From: Trachythela sp. YZ-2020
Taxonomy: Eukaryota > Cnidaria > Anthozoa > Malacalcyonacea > Clavulariidae
Assembly (NCBI GenBank): GCA_016169945.1
Contig: JADLSH010000178.1
Coordinates: 186,001-250,000 of the forward strand
Reading direction: 5' to 3'
DNA length: 64,000 nucleotides
The translations under genes and the position numbers were made by a program. The notes beneath the pieces are model-generated. The model saw only the letters and a list, made by a program, of their open reading frames with translations. It made no database searches and was not told the origin of the DNA. Below, one piece after another: positions 34,484 to 46,650 of the stretch (its first letter is position 1; every line of letters begins with the position of its first letter).

Positions 34484-34855
34484 TGATCCAAGCACATTAT
34501 ATACTAAAATTCACCGGTAATTAAATTAAACACACGCCAAATTTGTGGGAGAACGGGTTCGGGGTGAAGACTGAAGTGAACCAATATTTATACTCTGGTC
34601 AACCCAAAGACTCATTCTAGCCTTATGTTTTCATCCCGCAGGTGTATACATGAGACCCGCTAGGAGAGACTAAATGCCCTAGGGGTAAAAACCCCGATAG
34701 AGCCCTGCCATCAAGGTTGCGACCCTCTCCGACATTACCTGAACCAATGGGTGATAATCCCCTTGGACAGTCCTTACGATTCGACTGATTATATTTCCAT
34801 GAAATAATCTGAGTCTATGGGCAATGAAGTTGACCATTTGGAACACTTCAACCCC
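34480..34855. repeat. repeat A, copy 2 (376 bp)
   Basis: Abuts repeat B copy 1 with a shared TTAA. Differs from copy 1 by a few bases, for example AGGGGTAAAAACCCC against AGGTAAAAACCTT at ~34680. Confidence 0.85.
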
Positions 34856-36826
34856 ACAAATACACTGCAAGTGTATTCCCCATAGACGAAGAAACCCATC
34901 TCCCACAAAGCTGTAGTCATAGAGAAGACAGCTTTTGCCTGATGATAGTTGACTTCCATTTGAGCATTACCATCACTCATACTACAGCTGAGATGTCAGG
35001 GAGGCCAGGAAAAACCTGCAGTACAGGAAACCTGGATGGGGCCCAAGACATACAGCAGCTCCCCCACGAAGCTTTTTATCTCACAAATTCATAATTGGAG
35101 TGTTGGTAACACGACCAACAGAGCTGACTAACAAGGCATGTTTGTTTTGTTATTTTCTATTTTATTTAATTATTTATTTTTTAATTCATCTGACGTAAAA
35201 GTCTGGTATATGTAACTCGGAGCTATACGATAAAAGGTCTCTACATTTGAACAGCAACAGGTTCAGTATACAGAGAATGTGATTGAATAATTGAATTACA
35301 TACATTAACAAGCAAACAGATTTGTGTATCATATATAAGGTTCAATTAACCCCCGATTATCCGAGATTTGTTTTCTAAAGGTTAACATTAAATTGGCACC
35401 AACTGTATTTCCCTACACTGTGATAACAGTGGTGTATGTAGTATATCGACTCAAGCTTGAACACAACAGTGAAAGCAGTCACATGCATGTTGAGATTTGC
35501 ACGAGCTAATATGAAATATTATCTGAACATAGTCTACAATGTTGGTAGTACTATGTAGTATATAAAGAAATTGCAATCTGAAAATAAAATATAATTAACT
35601 GCCACATTATTTCCATGATATCTTTTAGTAACTTTGACAACAAGCTTAGCCTTTGACTTAACTGCATATACCAATAGAATCAAGTAGGTTAATATACAGT
35701 GGTGGACATTTGGTGAAATATTGGGGTACTGACTTAGGTTGCCAACATACAGCCACCCTTTTGTTGCTGCAAATTTGAGTTCTTAAAACCTTTTGGCCTA
35801 AATTACATGAAAATTTTAATTAAATTATAGCCTATCAAGGCTTTCCTGGTCGTTAAAAATCATTGATGTAACTTTCTTACATACAGTTAATCAGCTATAA
35901 TTCAAAGACTTTGACCTTGCTGTCAGTAGAAGTGGTGCCTACCAGGAACTAGATATATTGACAATGAGACAATGCCAGTGCGACATATACTGCTCAAATT
36001 GGACATACCGTCCTGTTAACCCAAATTATATAATTATAATGGCAAGATGGCAATAATCCTGACTAATAGACGTTCACGTGAACGGCATACGCCAACGCAC
36101 GCTCGAGTGCACGTGTCATAATTCCGAACCAAATTTTGACAACTGAACACTGAACTATATTTTATCGTAGTATTTAATATTCATTAACAAAATACGTGTT
36201 GCCGATTTAACGATAATGGTATTCGTTTCTATAGCCGTAAAATTTTACGGTAAATACAAATATTTTCAGGCCCCGAGACAAGGATTAAACTTTGGACATC
36301 AATATAACAATAGGATATATTACAGAGATATATCATGTTATAATTTATACATATATGGTACCAGAATACTATGATATCGAATGGCAATTGAGAGATATAC
36401 TAAAATTGGTTGAAAAGAAATATACCATTCGTTTGAGTCAGTTGCTGGCAATACTTACGACGCCCCGCATGGGCCACATGCGAGGCAAGTCAGGCAACCA
36501 ATTGTGTTATATTCAGCACGTCGTGTTCGTCGGATCTGTTGACTGGTTGGCGTCTGTCCGTACTAACTTTATAGCGGAATTGAGCTGGCATATTTCTTGG
36601 ACCGTGGGAGGAATAATACCACAACTGTCATGCTTGCTCTGCATCAGTGAGTTCTGATTGTAGATATAAAACCACGTCGTTATTCGCCATGCTGCCCGTC
36701 GTTCGTATTAATCTTGTTGGGTCTTGTTCTTGTGCCGAAGGAGGTCTCGCATCGACATATTTAGCATTCGAATCGCCTAAGTTCTCGCACCGTCCATAAC
36801 GCCGTCCAAAGCACTTCGCATATTAT
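34856..36826 (-). other. interior between the two B repeats, possible defective LTR element
   Basis: Reading away from 36827 on the minus strand, GGACGGTGCGAGAACTTAGG resembles the leader found just inside some Gypsy LTRs. A short frame follows (SMANNDVVLYLQSELTDAEQ). No RT or protease is present in the ~2 kb interior. The plus-strand 121-codon frame at 36292-36657 has no recognised domain and is probably a shadow. Confidence 0.3.
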
Positions 36827-37144
36827 GTAAATTTTTATTCTTGCAGAATTTCGTGTTTATTCAGTTGAAACATTCGGCAAAGTGACACGCTTTACGTTAT
36901 ATAGCGCGCTTTACATATGGTCATTGAAATATGATTGGCAATAGAGTCATTCGATTGGCTGAGCAAATTGCATTTGTATTGCACGTGTCCGGACAACTTT
37001 GAACTTTGATCAGAGATATTTTGTTGTGAATTTAGTGGGTGTTGACAGGCTTTTCCCACTTGTTGTATAGCAAAACAAACCTCAAGTTAATGTGTTGTCT
37101 CATTAACTTAAATTTATACATTGTGATCTATAAATTGGCTTTAA
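36827..37144. repeat. repeat B, copy 2 (~318 bp)
   Basis: Same orientation as 34166-34483 and apparently identical. The two copies delimit a ~3.0 kb segment. Confidence 0.85.
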
Positions 37145-37351
37145 AATGTACATAGTTAAATGTACAAAAGACTAAAGTTGTTTTGTACATTTTTCTATAT
37201 TTCTTTTCACTTTTAAACATTTTCAATTTACATAATTCAGTTTTGCTTTGTAACATGTACTAGATTGTATACTTTTCAATGTAAAATTTAGACAATTTTA
37301 ATTAAAAAATGAAAGTATGATATACTACATAAACTAAGACACCTCACGATC

Positions 37352-37620
37352 GAATCGTAACTTGGATCTAAGCGTTTGTGGTGTGGGTTCGTTTTGCCCT
37401 ACGAAAGGGCGTGGTAAAGAGGCCGGCCAAAACATTGGTAGAGGTAAAGAGGCCGCCATTTCATGCACTTTGGGGAAGACTTTACAGAATTCTGAAGATC
37501 ACAACATGTCATATAAGCAAATGAGGAAAAAAGTAGGGGAATAATTCAATACTGACGCCGCTTCTCAAAAAGTGGGGGGAATCGTCTCTCCCATCCCCCT
37601 CCAGGATTGACGCCCTTGAT
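37352..37620 (+). mobile_element. short composite repeat related to the LINE at 31.3 kb and to 57.5 kb
   Basis: Its first part matches 31225-31300 (GAAAGGGCGTGGTAAAGAGG). It then jumps to CATTTCATGC.CTTTGGGG.AAGACTTT, which matches the LINE 3' region at 33357-33392. The last part (ACATGTC.TATAAGCAAA; CCAGGATTGACGCCCTT) matches 57478-57600. It looks like an internally deleted, non-autonomous derivative. Confidence 0.65.
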
Positions 37621-38860
37621 GGCGTTGGAAATATTATGTTGCAATGATTGTAATGGTGTGTGTCTTATTAGAAGGGGGCGAATACTTGCTGAGAGAATCG
37701 CACTCAAAATATTGAATATATTATCGCGCGCCTTTCCCACGGCGCCAATGCGTTAAGAGACTTAGGAGGTCATAAAACACTCAGGTATTTACTTATATGT
37801 ACGTTTGGTACATTTGATTAATTTGTTATTCGTTTCGTTGCTGCATTATTTTGTTCCTTTTTCGATATTTGAAAAATGTTTTAGTACACACTCGCTAGCT
37901 TTTTCGTAATTGTAGTTGTTACTGTTACCTTCTAGTAATTTAGGACTTAATAATAAGAATGACATTTGACCACACTCAAGGACCACTGTGGGTGCTTCTT
38001 TACTGACCTGGCACCTCTAATTTTAAGCGGCAACCAAGACATCGCGCATGAGTGGCCTATTATTAGAGGTTCGACAGTTACTTGAATTTTTACAACAACT
38101 AAATGTAAAACAGTCAGAACATCCAGATTACCAGGTTTAATGAACTTTTTAAATTCGAGTCTTCAAATAAAAAAGGGATAAAACCAAACTTTTGGTTAGT
38201 GAATCTTGCGTATTTTAGTCCAATTTAAAAACCAAAGCATGCTTAGAAATTGCTGTAAGATGGGACTAATGGGGGAAAGACTAAAGAGTACCTCCAATTA
38301 GTCAGCTACTAACTTTAAACATCAGTTTTCAGAATATTTGTAAATCAAAGGGATATCAAACGAAGCTTAATAGTTTTTAACTGAAACACAAGTGTTTTCT
38401 TTTTATTTGAACAATCAAAACCTATATACAAACCGGTAGATGGACTATTGTAAACGAATTCATAATATGAAAATGGTACGTTTAATATGACCGTCACATA
38501 TTGTATTTTGTTCACAAATTATGCGCTTTACACAGACACAGTAATATTTTGACCATTATTTTGGAACAGCTATACTTAATAAAGCCTCTATATAAATTAC
38601 AAATACATGCAAACCTTCCCAGATATCAATTAAATATTTAAACATACTTCAAAATATGTCATACAATATTAACATAGTACTTGCAAAATACAGCTTGATA
38701 TATCCATATTGGCATGTGGATTCACATCATGATAGATCTGGCTAGCAATAAACTTTGACTGAAGACTACAAAAATCATCCTGTTTAGCTGTTTACTAAAA
38801 ATATTCAGTGTATTCGCGTTTTGTTGGAGAGCTCTCATAACTCCCATGGGAACCATGTGA
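37621..38860. other. unassigned
   Basis: No coding region, repeat or structure could be supported. Confidence 0.3.
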
Positions 38861-38865
38861 ACACA

Positions 38866-39510
38866 AAGTAAATATGTACAAGGCACTGAGCTTGCCATAT
38901 TTTGATTATTGCAGCCCTGTATGGGGAAACATTGGGAAAAGTCTATCTGAAAGATTACAAAATAGGGCTGCAAGGATAGTGACACTCAAGTTATGAGACG
39001 AATAAGCACTCTAGTGAATTACTGGAAGATCTGGGTTGGGAAAAACTAGAACACAGAAGAAATATGCAACTTTCTGTGCTATTGTTTAAAATCTACAACA
39101 ACCTTTCTCTATTGTACTTGAGAAAGATTTTTACAAAAACGTCAAATGTTCATTCTTACAATGTGGGAAATTCAGAAAAAAACCTACACGTTCCTAGATA
39201 TAAATCTGAAAAAGGAAAATGTAGCATCCATTATAAGGGCTCCGTCCTTTGGAATAAAATCCCTGTTGAGGTTAGAGATCAGACAAACCTAAACTCATTT
39301 AAACTGGGTTTGTCAAATATTGTAAATAATCTGTAAAATATTCTTCACTTTAAATTTATTGTTAGTTAAGTTATAGTTTTAGTTTTTTGTACTTTATACC
39401 TATTTTATAATAATTATGTAACACGGCTCCCTGGAAGACCATTGATGTAAATGAAGCGATACCGTGTTTTTTAAATAAAGAGTATGATGATGATGATGAT
39501 GATGATGACA
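38866..39510 (+). pseudogene. 3' end of an L2/CR1-like LINE
   Basis: The frame begins inside the C-terminal domain (ALSLPYFDYCSPVWGNIG, LQNRAARIVTL), has a stop/frameshift at ~38993, and continues at 39064 through LFKIYNNLSLLYLRKIF and GSVLWNKIPVEVRD to a stop at 39336. A 3' UTR and AATAAA follow, then (GAT)n at about 39487-39509 as the tail. The catalytic RT is missing: a 5'-truncated insertion. Confidence 0.88.
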
Positions 39511-40328
39511 AAGCATACATGCACGACTATTTGGTTAGCTGGAACTGCTTCAACATTGTTATACCGTATATTTCTATAAGGCCTGGTTTCTATTTGGTCA
39601 TAAAATGTAGTGAATAACTCATGTTTGACTGCGAGAGATAGTCAGGATGTATCTTATCTTTTGTGTGCTGTATGTAAATCGGTCTTAACCGACTATAGAG
39701 ATATATCAACACTCTATTATACATCGGTTACCTTGATATGTTCACAGCAGTATCTAGTGAATGGAAAAAGGATTAACACATTCTGTGAAACTTAGTACAT
39801 TCAAATAGTACGATCTTTGTGATTTCATGTTAGTTAACCCGTTCTCTGTTTTATATAGGTCTCTCCAGGATGCTCAATTGAATGTTGCAACATACCAGTA
39901 TAGTCACTAGACCTTTCATCTTGACCTGTGGGACTGCATTTGTTTCATGCACAACAGCTATTATCTGTGATACTCAGACGATCATCTTATACCATTCTAC
40001 CATACACAAGCTTTACTTGTATGGCTACACTGTTACATTGTACACCTACCTCCTCCTCAGGCCCTTTTTCCCGCGGGCGGGTGATATTTTGCTTCATGGG
40101 AAAGAGTGGACGAAGGGCCTGCCAATTAATGGTCGAAAATCAGGCATAAATGTCGACAATCGGGAATCCAAAAAAATCTGCCTGAAATATTGCCCATCAC
40201 AGCGTAAAACGATATATTTTCGTGTTTCCCATCTTAGATGGGTATATTTTAAAAGTTATTGCTGAAATATGATCCATATTAATTGAAATATGAAACGTTG
40301 AATCAAAGTGTTTTTGTCCTCAGTCTCG

Positions 40329-40427
40329 ATGGGCGACAACACCGAAAAATGCACTCAAAATGCGAAGGGTTCAATTGACTTCAGTGATAGTGATGTCGAC
40401 ATCATTAATGTGTCATTCAGTATGTAG
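40329..40427 (+). CDS. 33-codon frame inside the TIR element, possible exon
   Basis: It follows a TTTTTGTCCTCAG acceptor-like site and reads MGDNTEKCTQ, then SIDFSDSDVDIINVSF, to a TAG. The acidic Ser/Asp composition looks protein-like. No family recognised. It may be a piece of a degraded element protein. Confidence 0.3.
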   Translation: MGDNTEKCTQNAKGSIDFSDSDVDIINVSFSM

Positions 40428-40509
40428 TATGAGTATGTATTTGACTACGAATATGTATAACTTGAAAGGAAAATTATATGCAAAATAATAACAAATATGT
40501 ATAACAAAT

Positions 40510-40677
40510 CTAAAAGTATATATGTGCATTTATTTTGCCATCAGAAGCGTGACAGTTAGGGCAAAGTACTTTCCCACCTTCCTTAGCCTTTTGTAAGAGC
40601 CTACGTTCATAAGAATCATTAACAAACTCTTTCTCCGGACGATTATAGTCAAATAGCTTCTGCCATCTTGAGAACAT
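40510..40677 (-). CDS. 55-residue Cys/His-containing frame inside the TIR element
   Basis: ATG at 40677-40675 to TAG at 40512-40510. It is rich in charged residues (MFSRWQKLFDYNRPEKEF) and ends with KVLCPNCHASDGKINAH, where CPNCH resembles half of a zinc-binding site. The base use looks more coding-like than its surroundings. It could be the start of a transposase or a captured exon. Unrecognised. Confidence 0.4.
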   Translation of the reverse strand: MFSRWQKLFDYNRPEKEFVNDSYERRLLQKAKEGGKVLCPNCHASDGKINAHIYF

Positions 40678-40797
40678 TAGTCAGCAGGCGCTTCCCTTCG
40701 CCTTACCCGCATTTTTTATGCCGCCCGTGCGTCCCTTCCCTAATTTTCCAAGCCCGCTCCAATTAATAAAGCGCCTGTGGAGGAGGTAGTTGTACAC

Positions 40798-41870
40798 TGA
40801 AATGAACTACAAAAATTCATTAATACATGCGAACAATGAGTATTTAAGCTGTACATCATCTGTCTGTACTCGCATCAACCCCAGATATCTGAATGGAATC
40901 ATTTGAAACTGTGTAATGCATTATTGATGAAAACGTTGTATTTTGAAATGTCATTTAGTGCTTGAGGAACCATGGTTTAATTAATATTCTCAAAAATTCT
41001 TAACAAATTATGAATAATTAGAATTAGTAGCAATTCAAAATTAGACAATATCAATGTTGCAAACAAACTTTTTATACATATGGACTACTGCATGTATAAG
41101 AACAAGTATAACATATTTTTTAAGTTATTGATTATTCCCTGTATCATAAAAACTTACACAGAAGAAAATACACAGTTCAAGTTGTAATATGCATGGTAGC
41201 GGTATTCATACAAACTGTCTTCGCTTATTGCATTGATGCCGCCCTTCGGCGGCACTTTCCTTGCGGTAGCAACTTCACTGGATGTGAGGCAGTATGTATC
41301 AATTCATTTCTACTAATTGACGCATACATTGGAGAACACTTGCTGCGGCCCAGTGACGTAGACGGCAGCTCTTTATTTATACAATTCTTGTATCAATTTT
41401 TTTTACAATTGTTGAGTTTGTGAGTTTAACAGTGATAACAATTTAGTGTAGTTCATTGTTCTTGTCCAGAGATATGGATGTGAGATAACATATTTTAACG
41501 TTTATCTGACGAAACATGCTAAAAGCAACACTTCATAGCCTATATAATCTCGACTGATTTACTTAAATGATAAGAATCGCGTTATTTATTTGCAATTATA
41601 TTCTCTTATCTTCATTGCTGGCACCGGGAAGCCACAAAAAACTTCCCACCTCTTGGCAGGAAATCTGGTCGGGTCTAAGACACCAGCTAGCTGCCCGCTC
41701 AGCAAAATTTTAAAGTCGTAAAATAGAAAGGAATATAACTAATTAGAATAGAGAGCATAGAAAATTAGTTCCAATTTCTTCAAGTCGATCTAAGTTTGAG
41801 CTGCCAACTGCACTGACCGAGATGTTTCTCTTGAATAGCAACGCACTTTTACAATCTTGCTTCAGATGGA
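40798..41870. other. unassigned
   Basis: No gene supported. A small GC hairpin (GCCGCC-CTTC-GGCGGC) at ~41238 is the only structure seen. Confidence 0.3.
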
Positions 41871-41911
41871 ATATAGACTTGCTCCAAGTCGCACTTGGAG
41901 CAAGTCTATAT
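41871..41911. repeat. perfect 19-bp inverted repeat, 3-bp loop
   Basis: ATATAGACTTGCTCCAAGT and its exact complement ACTTGGAGCAAGTCTATAT are separated by CGC. A third partial copy, GACTTGGAGCAAGTCTA, lies at ~41968. It looks like the joined ends of a small TIR element. Confidence 0.85.
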
Positions 41912-41989
41912 GCGCCCACTTTCGGCGTGGGCCATTTTACAATTTAGTGGGCCTACACAGAAAGAGGGACTTGGAGCAAGTCTACAGAC

Positions 41990-42576
41990 GGAACGTCCAC
42001 TTAGGAATACTGCTTTGACTTAATGAATATACTTTCCTATACTATACTTCGTACCGTAGGAAACCAGCACTGATCGCACGCTAGATTAATCATTGAAGCT
42101 GGCGGCTGCCATCTTGTGGTGCTTAAATTTTCGATTTTCGAAATTTTATGGTGCCACTTTCAACGCCAAAAAAGACGGCGTTACAATAAAAAACGTGGCT
42201 TTATTTGATGTTAATAAAAGCAGAAAATTACCAAGAAAATGTTTAAACCTTACAAGGTCTTACAACGTGTGAACACTTGCTGCGTATCGAAAAGATCTCT
42301 AACAAAACGAAAAATTGAGCAATTTCTGCATCACAATTTTCCTGTTGAGGCAATGTGATTTCCAGAGATCAATGGTCCAGACGTTTTCACTGCCCGAATG
42401 GAAAAGTATACACTTGATGTCAAATATCTAAAGTCAAATTGACTTTAGCCAATTAAGTTAAGAGAAATCGGAAATGCAAGTCTCATTTTTTTAATCGCAA
42501 AAATACCCTCTTTTGATGGGCAAATATTTGGATCTCGGAGCACGGGTTTTGTTTCGAAATGAACATTGTTTTTTTA
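41990..42576. other. unassigned
   Basis: No gene supported. GGCGGCTGCCATCTTG at ~42102 is a YY1-like element but is isolated. Confidence 0.3.
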
Positions 42577-43430
42577 TTTTTATTTATTTTTATTATTATA
42601 ATATTTAAGCAGCTGGGAGCCCATGTCTCCAAGGAGTTCTTCAATGGGGCCCTACGTATATAGATATTACAATATGTTTTTATAAGATAAAATTACACTA
42701 TATAGAATCTATATACAAGTGGCAATTACATGCAATAAGTTGAACTACAGTTAAACACACTATATGGACTAGAAATTGCATGCAATAAGTTAAACTAGCT
42801 TTGAAATTAGCTAATGTTTCCAAGTTTCGCAATTCTAATGGCAAAGAATTCCAATCATTTAGGGAATGGTAGCAGAAGCGTTCCTCTTAACTTTATCTAA
42901 ATGTACATCAGATTTGCGTCTAGTATTTATGTATGAACATCTTTGTTCAGTAAAAATTTAGAATCTAAATCAACTAAATTGTCCATAAGTTTATAAACTG
43001 CAACACCTCTATGGAACTTGCGTCTTTGGTTCAGTTTGTTCCACCCCAAGGTTTGTAAGGCTTCCATCGAAGAAGAATCATAAAGAACATCAAGGATTGC
43101 TTTAGCGGCTTTGTTCTGAACAATCTGCAACGTGTTCACAAGTACAGTATTGTTCTTATCACGCCACACTATATCCGCATAATCGAGAACAGGCAAAATC
43201 AGGGCATTGTACAATATTATTGAGTAATTTTTAGATCGCTCTTTTCTCAATTTTGATCTGTTTGCTATGTAGTCGGAATTTCCTGTGTGGAAATTGGAAG
43301 GAAATTTTGATGTCAGGAAGGAATTAATTAAGAAGGAAATTACCTTAATTCTAATTAATCCTAAGAATACTCCAATCTCGAAGTAAATTCGATTCAGAAA
43401 ATGCAAGAAATGCTGACCTGGAGAATACAA
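42577..43430 (-). pseudogene. 3' end of a second L2/CR1-like LINE family
   Basis: The minus-strand frame ending at 42927 contains LYNALILPVLDYADIVWRDK, LQIVQNKAAKAILDV and TLGWNKLNQRRKFHRGVAVY, typical of the LINE C-terminal domain. The 3' UTR includes GGGCCCCATTGAAGAACTCC and CTTGGAGACATGGGCTCCC and ends in an AATAAA-like A/T tail at ~42577. The 5' 170 bases of the frame (43260-43430) do not look LINE-derived. The RT core is missing. Confidence 0.85.
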
Positions 43431-44644
43431 AATCTGAAATTATCTGGGGGAAATCCCCAGACCCCCATTATATCACAATTCAGACATTTTAATATTATAA
43501 AAATAATCAATGCTGAGAAAATTTTATCACGACTACTACTTTAGGGAATGTCATCTCCTTTGAGGCTTTGCCAACTCCTCCCCAGCAACCTCCATGATGC
43601 TTTTAACTCTTTATTGTTGTCCGTGGGACGCACGGTATTCACGATCAGTTGTTCCAAATGTAAATATCTCCAGACGTGTTTATTCTCTGGCTGCAGTACA
43701 CGCGTCATTCGATAGCTTATGACTTCCTCTTTAAAATGATATTAAGTTTGTCCCGGTTCATATTACATATCCAAATTAATTTGGATACATGTTCATAAAT
43801 TATCTAAAAATTTTACAATTATTGTTGAAATAAATCGGAATTGCCAGAGCAAGATTTATTATTTTCGAGCAAATGTTAATTCCAAAATTGTAGCTCATGT
43901 AAAAAGGAATATTATTGGAAAGTTTCATTGCATTTGAAGAAGTAGAAGTAGTTTTTTTTATTTTTTGAAAGTCGCATACAAAATGCCGAGATCATAGAAT
44001 AAGGAATGAATAGAAGGGTCACTTCAGTTGGCGCTTTTGAAATTTTTGAAGCCGCGCATGTTGCCTCGCGCATACCGGAAATAGCTGTGCCAAAATTCTC
44101 GCAGCCAGTAAAAGCCAGTCAGCGTATTAGGGATTTGTATTACAAAATGCACATTTGGTTCACTAAATCGACTATTTTTCGAAAACCAACGAACTAAACA
44201 TAAAACCACTGTCACTGGTTGTAAAGAGAAGGTTAGTGACAACATTTCTGTGCATTATAATCTATAAAAGTATTGCTAACTACGAAATTTAGCCGTAGAA
44301 CCAAGTGACAATCATGTCTACCACTCTATAAGCATTTTAGTATTGTTTATACACAGTAAAATTATACAATATAAGTTTATTTCTTGGACAAATTGGATGT
44401 TTTCGAAGTATTATAGACCATAGGAATACACCTGTACAATGTTCAATGCCGAACGACCACTTTTCGTTAAGTTATTGTAAATATTTTTTGAACATGAAAA
44501 TGTTTCACATTCAGCTACAAATAGTACCACAAATCTAACACTGTTAATACATCACTAAACAGGTTTTATTGACCAGCTGTTGCCCTTAGTGATTAATAGC
44601 AAAAATTTGTTTATAATAAAAGAAACTGGACTTCATTATCAAAT

Positions 44645-45240
44645 GTAATTGGTCTGTACAAAGAACTAAACACAATTGGCGAACTTCAAACAAAAAAAAA
44701 TCTGCATCTGTTGGAATAACTTTTTGTAGAAACTCAAGAGGGAAATCAGGGCAGGTATGGAATGGTACAGCGACAGCCTTAAGTTTGCTTAGGATATGTT
44801 TGCTCTCGTGAGCTCTTGGTATAGATGGAGAAATTGGTGATAAAGATAATTATCCTCCAGTTGTTTTACATACTCGAGGTAAGGTATTGTTGGTGCATGT
44901 AGTCCTCCAAAAGTAGCATCTTCAGATTTGTATGCTTTGAAATAGCATAGTATTTTTCAATTATCATCTAGTTCATTCGATGCCAGAACTGCTTTGCATG
45001 TTTCACAGCTGTGTTTTGTAAAACATTTCATGGTCAGATACCCAGAGACATAGGCAATGGGATTTTCTTCTGTTAAATTGGAACTTATGATTTTTCATTG
45101 TAATCTATAGGTTCAATGACTAAGGTATTCAGTTGAGGTGGTGGAACAACCAGAACTGGAACATCAACCAGTTTGCATTTTTTACTACATTCAGCCAGTA
45201 GACTGTCCAAGTCATCATCACAATTGCCAGCAGAGGAATT
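44645..45240 (-). pseudogene. P-element/THAP9-like transposase, C-terminal remnant
   Basis: On the minus strand: NCDDDLDSLLAECSKKCKLV, then NPIAYVSGYLTMKCFTKHSC-ETCKAVL, an internal TGA, FKAYKSEDATFGGLHAPTI, and after a frameshift CPDFPLEFLQKVIP. The YV(A/S)GYL...KH.C..C and FGGL..P blocks are characteristic of the C-terminal part of P/THAP9 transposases. The THAP zinc finger and the catalytic RNase H-like half were not found. At least one stop and two frameshifts make it non-functional. Confidence 0.75.
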
Positions 45241-45574
45241 AAGAAAGGAACTAAAGAACAGCTTCCTAAAGACTCGAGTGAATTGGACTGGTGTTGGGTT
45301 ATTGCTATCCCTCCCCCCCCCCCTTGCTGAACCGAAAAAAAATCATCGCGATGGGATTTGTGTTTAGCCTTCTAGTTAGGAGAAACTTAAACTGTCCCGT
45401 GATTTGCCTTAAGGTGTTCATGTCATCATAGACTTAGGGATTAGTATTGGGAAAAAACATATGCACATTGTTTTATTATTATTCTCATTATCCCAAATGC
45501 TCTTACATTCTTAGTTGAGTTTTTATTGGGTCTCTCAATATCTTATTTTATTATATTATTTCAACGAGCTATTT

Positions 45575-45695
45575 CCTCTATGCTATGTTACTAACTTCCA
45601 GAGAAAGGGTCTTTGCTCAAATTGGGGTGGGTTAGTAGGATCAAACTACCTGAAAAATATATAAGTTCTTAGTATGTTTTTCAGATACTTTGATC
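45575..45695 (+). ncRNA. strongly decayed hammerhead-type/Penelope terminal relic
   Basis: TACTAACTTCCAGAGAAAGGGTCTTTGCTCAAA parallels the CTTCCAGACGAAGGGCC...GCTCGAAAC segment of the other copies. A ~45-base unrelated stretch follows, then AAGTTCTTAGTATGTTTTTCAGATAC, the normal downstream sequence. The catalytic core is lost. Confidence 0.45.
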
Positions 45696-45958
45696 GTTTA
45701 ACTCCTCAAGTATCTAAGTTATTATTCATAGGCCTTCATCATGCCTTGGTCGATGGTCACACCCCACACCATGACCAGCATCCCTCCTGCCAGATCAAGC
45801 TCTACCCAAGCTGATGAACCATAATATGCCTCTTTTCAATTGATCAAATGGTCTCAAATATTTATTTTATATAGTAAATAGTGTCTTCAATACATGCACA
45901 CATACTATGTTTACAGTAAAATGCATTCAGATATTTAAATTGAACAAATCAAAATATA

Positions 45959-46070
45959 GGGCCCACAGTAATTGGTAGTTGCTGTTGCAGACACCCTGCC
46001 ATAGCTAATGTAAAATGTTGCAATGTAGATTATTTGGCGAAGATAATAAATAAATAAATAAATAGTAGTT
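45959..46070 (+). mobile_element. 5'-truncated SINE tail, same family as 12922-13205
   Basis: GGGCCCACAGTAATTGGTAG, then GCTGTTGCAGACACCCTGCC, matches the 3' end of the SINE in gag, ending in (AATA)n. The tRNA-like head is missing. Confidence 0.8.
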
Positions 46071-46364
46071 ATTTGGTGTTATTGGTATATATAAATAGAC
46101 CATAACATGTTGTGGCCAGCTTGCACCCAACTCATAGAAGCTACTGTATTTAATATAGCATGCTATGGTTTCATCAACTTTTGATGAGAAATTATAGTTT
46201 TTCTGTTGATAGTCACAGGTGTCTGCAAGACTGTCACTGTATTAAACTCTCATGGGAGAAATCAATCAAACTACAGAAAATGGAAACAATAAAAAGAATC
46301 ACCTATACAGTATACAGTATACAGCTGGTATTTCAGGGACATTCTTTAGCATTACTCAGTTCAT

Positions 46365-46650
46365 AAGAGTGATAATATGTATATGTTATCATATGAGGGA
46401 TGAAGTGATATCAATTTTATCGCTCGAGGACGATATCATTGTTGTCATGAGTGAGTGCAGAGAACCAGGGACAATTATGATATCGTACCGAGAGGGATAA
46501 ACTGATATCACCAAGTCATGAGTGTGATAACCTTTTTATCACATCTAGTGCCTTTATCAGGGTGATAAGCAGTGGGAAATAAAAACGATATTGTTTTTAT
46601 GTTACCCTGTTATCGCCCTGATAAGGCACAAGTATGTGATGAACACCAAT
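46365..46650. repeat. cluster of nested GATATCA/TTATCA palindromes
   Basis: Several short inverted repeats lie together, the clearest being GTGCCTTTATCAGGG paired with CCCTGATAAGGCAC (about 46540 and 46612). They sit inside the P-like element. Confidence 0.55.

Larger units (their letters stand above)
40038..40797. mobile_element. 744-bp TIR element with 8-bp target duplication TTGTACAC
   Basis: The left end CTACCTCCTCCTCAGGC (40046) and right end, inverted, CTACCTCCTCCACAGGC (ending 40789) are TIRs. TTGTACAC flanks both (40038-40045 and 40790-40797). Eight-base duplications occur in the hAT and P superfamilies. The interior has GC-rich arms and two short convergent frames (40329-40427 plus, 40510-40677 minus). 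A related GC-rich fragment occurs at ~52330-52420. Confidence 0.85.

Noticed and set aside
33645..34980. Open frames in repeat A as a duplicated gene
   Set aside because: The open stretch is carried by the repeat and has no recognised motif. Both copies end arbitrarily.
36292..36657. 121-codon plus-strand frame as a gene
   Set aside because: No domain, start context or splice support. The opposite strand is at least as coding-like.
34166..37144. Confident call of an LTR retrotransposon with B repeats as LTRs
   Set aside because: No TG...CA ends, no target duplication and no RT or integrase between the repeats. Kept only as a possibility.
39882..40265. 127-codon frame at 39882 as a gene
   Set aside because: It crosses the left border of the TIR element and has no domain, so it cannot be one ancestral coding unit.
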